Below are positions 58,910 to 64,000 of a stretch of 64,000 nucleotides of DNA, piece after piece. Below the pieces are notes generated by a model. That model was not told where the DNA came from and searched no databases. It saw nothing but the letters and a program-made list of their open reading frames with translations. The DNA is from Silene conica (lineage: Eukaryota > Streptophyta > Magnoliopsida > Caryophyllales > Caryophyllaceae): assembly GCA_029255685.2 (NCBI GenBank), contig CM055318.2:29934001-29998000 (forward strand), given 5' to 3'. Position 1 is the first letter of the stretch. The number at the start of each line of letters is the position of its first letter. The translations under genes and the position numbers were made by a program.

Positions 58910-59620
58910 GAACGTGCTTATCCTCTCCATGGAGCCGGATCTCCAAAGGAGTATGATTAAGCTAAGCACGTCATACGAGATTTACACCAAGCTTGCGACA
59001 ATGTCTTCGCAAACTCCGAGGGTAATATAATATGAGGCGGCTTCCGCCTTCTTCGACATTTGTTTGAAGGAAGGGCAAAAGGTTAGCCCTCATGTACTCA
59101 AGTTAGTTGAGTTAGTTGAAACCCTTAAGGTGCAAGGAGTTGATGTTCCTGATTTCCTCATCATTGACCGAGTTCTTCACTCCATTAATAAGGTGAAATC
59201 GTATGCTCAGTTCCGGGTGAACCTTAACATGCGAAATCAAGAAACCACGTTGGACGAATTGCATAAGATGCTCGTCCAAGCAGAAAGGGACATGGGACTT
59301 ATGATAGTTCCACAAAGGATGTTTTGAACATCGAGAAGAAGGGAAAAGGGAAATTCAAGAGGAGTGTCTTCAAAGGCAAGGGCAAGAAAACCTCCAAATC
59401 CAAACCTACTAAAGAGAAGACCTTTTCGAAAGGTGCTTCCACCTCATCTTCAAAGGTTGAATACAAGTGCCTTTATTGCACGAGGTTAGGGCATTGGAAA
59501 CAGAAATGCCCCAAATACTTGACCAATCTCAAAAATGGAAAGGCTCTTACCGTAGGTAATAATTCTCGTTTAAAATTCATGCTGTTTTGTCAACTTTTGT
59601 ATGGCGATACAAGTTGTTGA
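58910..59620 (+). pseudogene. Copia gag, 3' part with zinc knuckle
   Basis: Continues the gag gene right after the CACTA element and the GAA duplication. It has one in-frame TAA near 59030, the capsid helices (QTPRVI, LKLVELVETLKVQ, LNMRNQETTLDELHKMLVQA), a frameshift near 59305, a Lys-rich linker and a CCHC knuckle (CLYCTRLGHWKQKC) near the C-terminus. The frame ends at 59620 shortly after the knuckle, without a protease or polymerase. Confidence 0.8.
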
Positions 59621-60974
59621 CTATCACCCCTTTTAAATTGTTTTAAAGGGGCACCTTATGATGATAAGGGCAAGGAAAGGGAAGCGTTAAGTTCTTACAT
59701 GGATTGCTATGGTAGTATCCAGTGATTGAAGACATCAACAGCTTGGCACTAAGTTTTATTATCGTCTTATTTCATTTATGCACTTTAGTTTTAAAGAACA
59801 ATGTCTTTTCTTGTATGACAAAGATTCAAATCCTAAAACAATGATTGTATTTTGGATATTGGTGACTTGATTTTCAACCCAAGTCACTCCTTTTGTTCTT
59901 AATCAAATCATTGATTCCTAAAATAAATTGCATACCTTATAACATGAGTTCATGTGATCTTAATAAATCACTAAAGAAGTACCCTGAAATGTTCATTGTA
60001 CAATAAGATTGATACGATCAAGAGAAAGAATCAAAATAGTGTTGATTAATTTAAACGGAGAACTACACCTCAAGAGAAAACACTAAATCAAAATGGGATA
60101 TAATTAGTTCATTATAAAATGATCATTTTAAGTAAAAATGAGAATTAATTTATCAACCCTAATACTATTCATCATTCAAAAAGATTGGTTATGGGGAAAT
60201 TGCTATCCTTGTATAAATAAGGGTTATTTTAAAGGATAGAGTGGGAGAAAATATTTCGCCCGCAAACCAATGGGATAAATGTGGGATCTTTGAGAATAAT
60301 CTTACAAGGGTTTCTTATGAAGAACCCTAAATGAATGGATAGAAGTAACTACGAGAAGACACTGAAGAAACTACGGGAGGACACGAAAGGAAATGTTCCT
60401 TATGACATTGTTTCTTAGAGAGAGGATAAAAGAAACCACGTATGAAAAAGGAAGGAAAACGTTTCCTTGATAATGATATTTCTCAAATTATAAGATAAAA
60501 GAGGAGAAATCATCTCAATTCTCTCGATGGTAGTTATAACAGAATATCATGTCATGTTTCGTTTCGAGGAAACGAAAACGAGAAATGAAAGGTTCATTTA
60601 AGAAATGATATTGATTGAGTGAAAGTTGATCACTATAGAGAGAGTGATATTGTTTTTAGTGGGAGCGATGTTCATTAGAGAATTAAACCTACCATTTAGA
60701 GAGAATGGTGATTCTTTAAAGTGTAAAGAATAAGAGGTTTTCAATTCTAGATGAAAAGGCATATTGAACATCATAGGATGATGGAGCTTTACGGGAGAGT
60801 TTATTGTATTGATAATGAAACGTCACCCATTTGAAATCAAAAGGGTTGAATAAAATTAATCATATTGATGAATATAGAATCACGTGGTGATTCATACAAC
60901 CTAAAACTTTTGATTAATAGCCAAGATAATTGAAGATGATATGTTCTCGAGGAGAACTAGTTATGATGACATCA
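59621..60974 (+). other. Probable copia remainder without pol
   Basis: About 1.35 kb of AT-rich, GAGA-rich sequence. I found no protease, integrase or reverse transcriptase and no 3' LTR copy. Repeated words around AGAGAAATC and GTGGGAG give it a low-complexity look. It may be the tail of a gag-only element or sequence left after a deletion. It ends at the second CACTA terminus. Confidence 0.45.
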
Positions 60975-61290
60975 CACTACAACAAATCATCTCTTGCGCC
61001 ACGAATTATGCCACGGGAATTCGTAATTCGTGGCAAAAAATAGCTTTGCCACGGGAAAAATTATTTCCCTCCTTTAAAATAAATTGGTATGAAAAAGTAT
61101 GCCACGGGAAAAATATAACCGTGGCAAATACTTGCATTTAGCCACGAATTAAGTTACAACCGTGGCTAAAACATGTGGTTAGCCACAAAATAAGCCACGA
61201 TCGTGGCTAATAATTATGATTAGCCACGAAATAAGCCACGACCGTGGCTAATAATTGTTTTAGTCACGATCGTGGCTAATTATTTTTTTT
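60975..61290. repeat. Subterminal repeats of the second CACTA element
   Basis: Repeated GCCACG and CGTGGC words in both orientations, often as short palindromes such as GCCACGACCGTGGC and GCCACGATCGTGGC, alternating with TAATTATGATTA. They are unlike the TATTTGCTGC repeats of the first CACTA element, so the two elements belong to different families. Confidence 0.85.
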
Positions 61291-61886
61291 AACCTGTACG
61301 ATCGACCCACCCGACTGTTTAACAGTATTAGTGTGGTATAACAAATACTATGGTCGATAATAATATTTAAGTTTGGTCAATTCAAGAATTTATTATTGTT
61401 AAGGGTTACGAGAAATATAAAAATGAGAAATATAAAAACTTAAATCGTAAAATTTGTGACGTTAAAGCGTAAAAGTGGTAATTAAAACACTTAAATTTGA
61501 TTAATTGTAAATGTTAAAGTTAATAGTAAGTCTTGTTTAAGACAAAGACTATCAGTCGTAAACTTAAGACGGGTCAAATATTACTACATGGAGGTATTCA
61601 AAACAAAATTTTGGTACACAAATAGGGTGATTTGGTATGTATTTGACCGTCCTATACTTAAGCCGAATGTATGTAAAGCTATTTATTATAAGATGTGTTA
61701 AGTATAACATGAAAAAAAACATATTTAACTAAAAAAAATCTACCCAATTCTAGTTATTAACTACGACAAACCTGAAGCAATCCACTAGAATTTTTTGGAA
61801 TACACCAAGGATGTTGCAGCCGTTCGGAAGATAAACGTGTCAACTGGTACATACGTGTATACGTGAAAATATCACACCCCTAACTA

Positions 61887-63581
61887 TTGTTTGGTGCACT
61901 ACTCTCCTTTCGATCATGGACAAGTTTTTGTACTAGATGATGCTGGAGAGGCTTGCGTCCGTCTCTATCAACTTCATTTATCTTGTTTTGAGATTGTACA
62001 CCACTACACTAGAACACTACTAAACATGATAATTTTAGTTAGTATACCCGATCTTTGGCTTCCATGTGATTTTTAGGCAAGTATCATACTCTGATGATAC
62101 CTTTTTGCTTTATTATAGTTTTTCATCACTTATATCTGCCTTGATTATTGATAGGTTATATTTGTATAAATCAATATTCTTCCTTTTGCGTTTTGATTTT
62201 ATGCTTTTTCCATTTTTGGTTACGTGAAGGTGAACTTAGATCTGCGTAATTATATGAGCGCTTCATAGACGTGAAACTTACAAGAGACAACAACATTACT
62301 ACTGGGAAGATATATCAGGTGAATTTTGTGTAAACCTTCAATTTAAGTTTCATGGCTACAGTTTTTGTTCTTTTTTTTGCAAGAAAGGCACATTCATTCT
62401 TATTCATCCACTAGGGGGGAAAATGGAATAGATCTTACAAGAGGATAAAAGATAGCTAAGAATAGATAAGAACTAACCTAGTACATCCAACTGAATCGGA
62501 ATATGCTTCGAAATAGCTCTCATACTGCTGAAAGAGATTCTCAAGTTTGGTCTCCTTGCCATCAAAAATCCTTCTATTCCTTTCATTCCAAAGGATATAG
62601 ATTGTTGCAGTAATGCAACTGCTGAGTTTGTGCTTCTAGTGTTTTTTAAATACATTATTCAAACTTTGAACATCTCTTTAACAACACATTTGGACAGGAG
62701 ACATTGAGCATTAGGGACATTACCAGCAACCTTCAGGATTTCCATCTCTAACTGCAAGAATCCCTCTCCAACTCTCAGAATGATGAGGTTTAATTTTACT
62801 GACCCAGATGTTATCCTACTTTAGTGTCAGTTTTTGTTCTTTACTAACTCATTTACTTTATTTTAGTCTGTTCTTAATAGGTAGCGTAAAGGTGATTATT
62901 TTGGAAAAACAGTTCAGGGTGATTTCTATATTCCAAGCTCTAGCTCTTGGGACTTGGTGTGATAAATTTTGTTTTGGACTCGGCCACTTCGTTATCCATG
63001 TTATCATGTGCAGGTTGTTCCACACATAATCGATGCCATTAAAGAGTGGATTCAGTCAGTTGCAGCGATCACTATTGATGGAAAAGAGGGGCCTGCCGAT
63101 GTTTGTATTTTAGAATTGGGAGGGACTGTAGGTAAGGGAGATGCAGTTTTAAATTTCTGTGTGCTTTTCTCTTATTTCATCGATCCTACTTTTATATTCC
63201 ACATTTGACTTTAGTGGTCAAACAAAGTTGACTTAACCACGACCAAAGTCATGAGTACAATAAATTTAGGATAGAGGTAGTATGTTAATTATATGAGCTA
63301 AATGTGACGTTTTCAAATGTGAAGGTGACATTGAGTCTATGTCGTTCATTGAGGCCCTACGTCAATTATATTTCACGGTTAGTATATTAAAACTTCTGCA
63401 ATGCTTATTAATCAGAAAGTGTTGAGTTCTTTGAACTTGTCTTTGATTTTCACTCTCTTTAGAAAAGATATAGACAATCCAAAAGACGCTTCACTGTTTT
63501 GTGCATCTTTATACAGGGAAAGAGAACTTATGTCTGATACACGTGAGCCGCATACTTGTTTTGGGAGTTGTGCGAGAGAAG
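61887..63581 (+). pseudogene. CTP synthase fragments with introns retained
   Basis: CTP synthase makes CTP from UTP in pyrimidine synthesis. Recognisable pieces of the N-terminal synthetase domain are: SPFDHGQVFVLDDAGEA (about 61900-61953); LDLRNY then, after a 2-base insertion, the ERFIDVKLTRDNN part (about 62236-62318); VVPHIIDAIKEWIQSV to ELGGTVG (63014-63131); GDIESMSFIEALRQLYF (63325-63377); and GKENLCLIHVSRILVLGVV (63517-63581). Most edges keep GT and AG splice signals, so this came from genomic DNA and is not a processed copy. The frameshift and the missing first exon, with its ATP-binding loop, make it non-functional. No glutaminase domain is seen. Confidence 0.8.
62360..62800 (-). 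repeat. LINE 3' fragment inside a CTP synthase intron
   Basis: The minus strand contains RNRRIFDGKETKLENLFQQ followed by a 3' end with an A-rich tail (plus-strand T run near 62370-62379, then GCAAGAAAGG). This is typical of the zf-RVT C-terminal part of plant L1 ORF2. It is a short, 5'-truncated copy. Boundaries are approximate. Confidence 0.6.
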
Positions 63582-63832
63582 GTATAAAAAACATTCTCTT
63601 GTCAATTCTATCAATTTATTTTCTTTCTCAATTCACTTTTACCTGTTTCTATCAAATCTAGGAAACATGGAATTTAGCTTTAATGGTGAATAGAGGTTTT
63701 TTGTCGCGAATACTTGAATATTTGTACTGGATTTGTTAGGTGATCCCAAACCACTTGGGATTAAGGCTCTATTACTTTTATTTAAAACACAAAATTTTGA
63801 TGCATAAACTGTGTATTTGGTACCTCTGATAG

Positions 63833-63918
63833 GATCTGCAGTGGCTCAAGACGATCACCAAATTGCCTATTTTACTGAAAGGAGTGATCACTGCCGAGGA
63901 TGGGAAGTGCTTCGTAGC
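63833..63918 (+). pseudogene. Glycolate oxidase-like exon fragment
   Basis: After a TGATAG acceptor, the frame reads DLQWLKTITKLPILLKGVIT followed by AEDGKCFVA and a TAA. It matches the FMN-binding barrel segment of plant (S)-2-hydroxy-acid (glycolate) oxidase, a peroxisomal photorespiration enzyme, just before the conserved SNHGARQLD motif, which is absent here. It is a single broken exon from a gene unrelated to the adjacent CTP synthase. Confidence 0.7.
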
Positions 63919-64000
63919 ATAATGGTTTTTTTGATACAATTCTCTATCTATTTTTTGCATGCATTTTGCCCTCTTCAAGAGATGCTATTTGTCATCCCTA

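Larger units (their letters stand above)
60975..64000 (+). mobile_element. Second CACTA element, left end only, with captured gene pieces
   Basis: CACTACAACAAATCATCT at 60975 matches the well-known CACTACAAC terminus of plant CACTA elements. It is followed by about 300 bp of dense subterminal repeats. Downstream lie fragments of two unrelated host genes on the same strand. I found no matching right end (it would read TTTGTTGTAGTG) before 64000, so the element continues beyond the window or is truncated. Confidence 0.6.

Noticed and set aside
61996..62020. Possible right end of the second CACTA element (CACTACACTAG words)
   Set aside because: The orientation is wrong; a right end would read as the reverse complement, ending GTAGTG, with matching inner bases.

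Overview
This window is plant nuclear DNA, almost certainly from a dicot. It is dominated by nested and decayed transposable elements. The evidence is plant-type L1 LINE ORFs, Athila-type and chromovirus-type Ty3/gypsy polyproteins, a Ty1/copia element primed by initiator tRNA-Met, En/Spm (CACTA) transposons, and fragments of plant genes for a CHX cation/H+ exchanger, CTP synthase and glycolate oxidase. I could not name the species. I saw no intact single-copy host gene, rRNA, tRNA or CRISPR.

Layout. A full-length minus-strand L1 LINE (994-6662) has a 13-bp target-site duplication. Beside it is a truncated CHX gene (7160-8521). From 8.5 to 14.7 kb there is AT-rich spacer, a possible copia LTR fragment and a 2.8-kb gypsy LTR. 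From 14.7 to 40.0 kb lies an Athila-type complex. Element E1 (minus strand) is broken by element E2 (plus strand), which inserted into the E1 integrase region with a 5-bp duplication ATCAC. The E2 insertion was then rearranged, so that an E2 LTR plus about 0.9 kb of E1 pol occur twice. E2 keeps a gag-pol frame with one stop codon and an open second ORF in the env position. From 40.0 to 45.04 kb there is a decayed chromovirus. A Ty1/copia element starts at 45059, and its gag gene is split by a 9,998-bp CACTA element (48912-58909; 30-bp perfect termini, 3-bp duplication GAA). At 60975 a second CACTA terminus begins. It is followed by pieces of CTP synthase and glycolate oxidase with introns kept, which looks like gene-fragment capture. 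That element runs off the right edge.

How the parts work together. The LINE, gypsy, copia and CACTA genes serve the movement of their own elements, and most carry stops or frameshifts. The most unusual signal is a short palindromic motif (GGTCGACCGACC and variants). It recurs through the Athila-type LTRs, the gag coding region, the intron before the env-position ORF and the 3' UTR. It always comes as pairs, once a triplet, whose starts are exactly 21 bp apart, and neighbouring pairs are often 70-72 bp apart.
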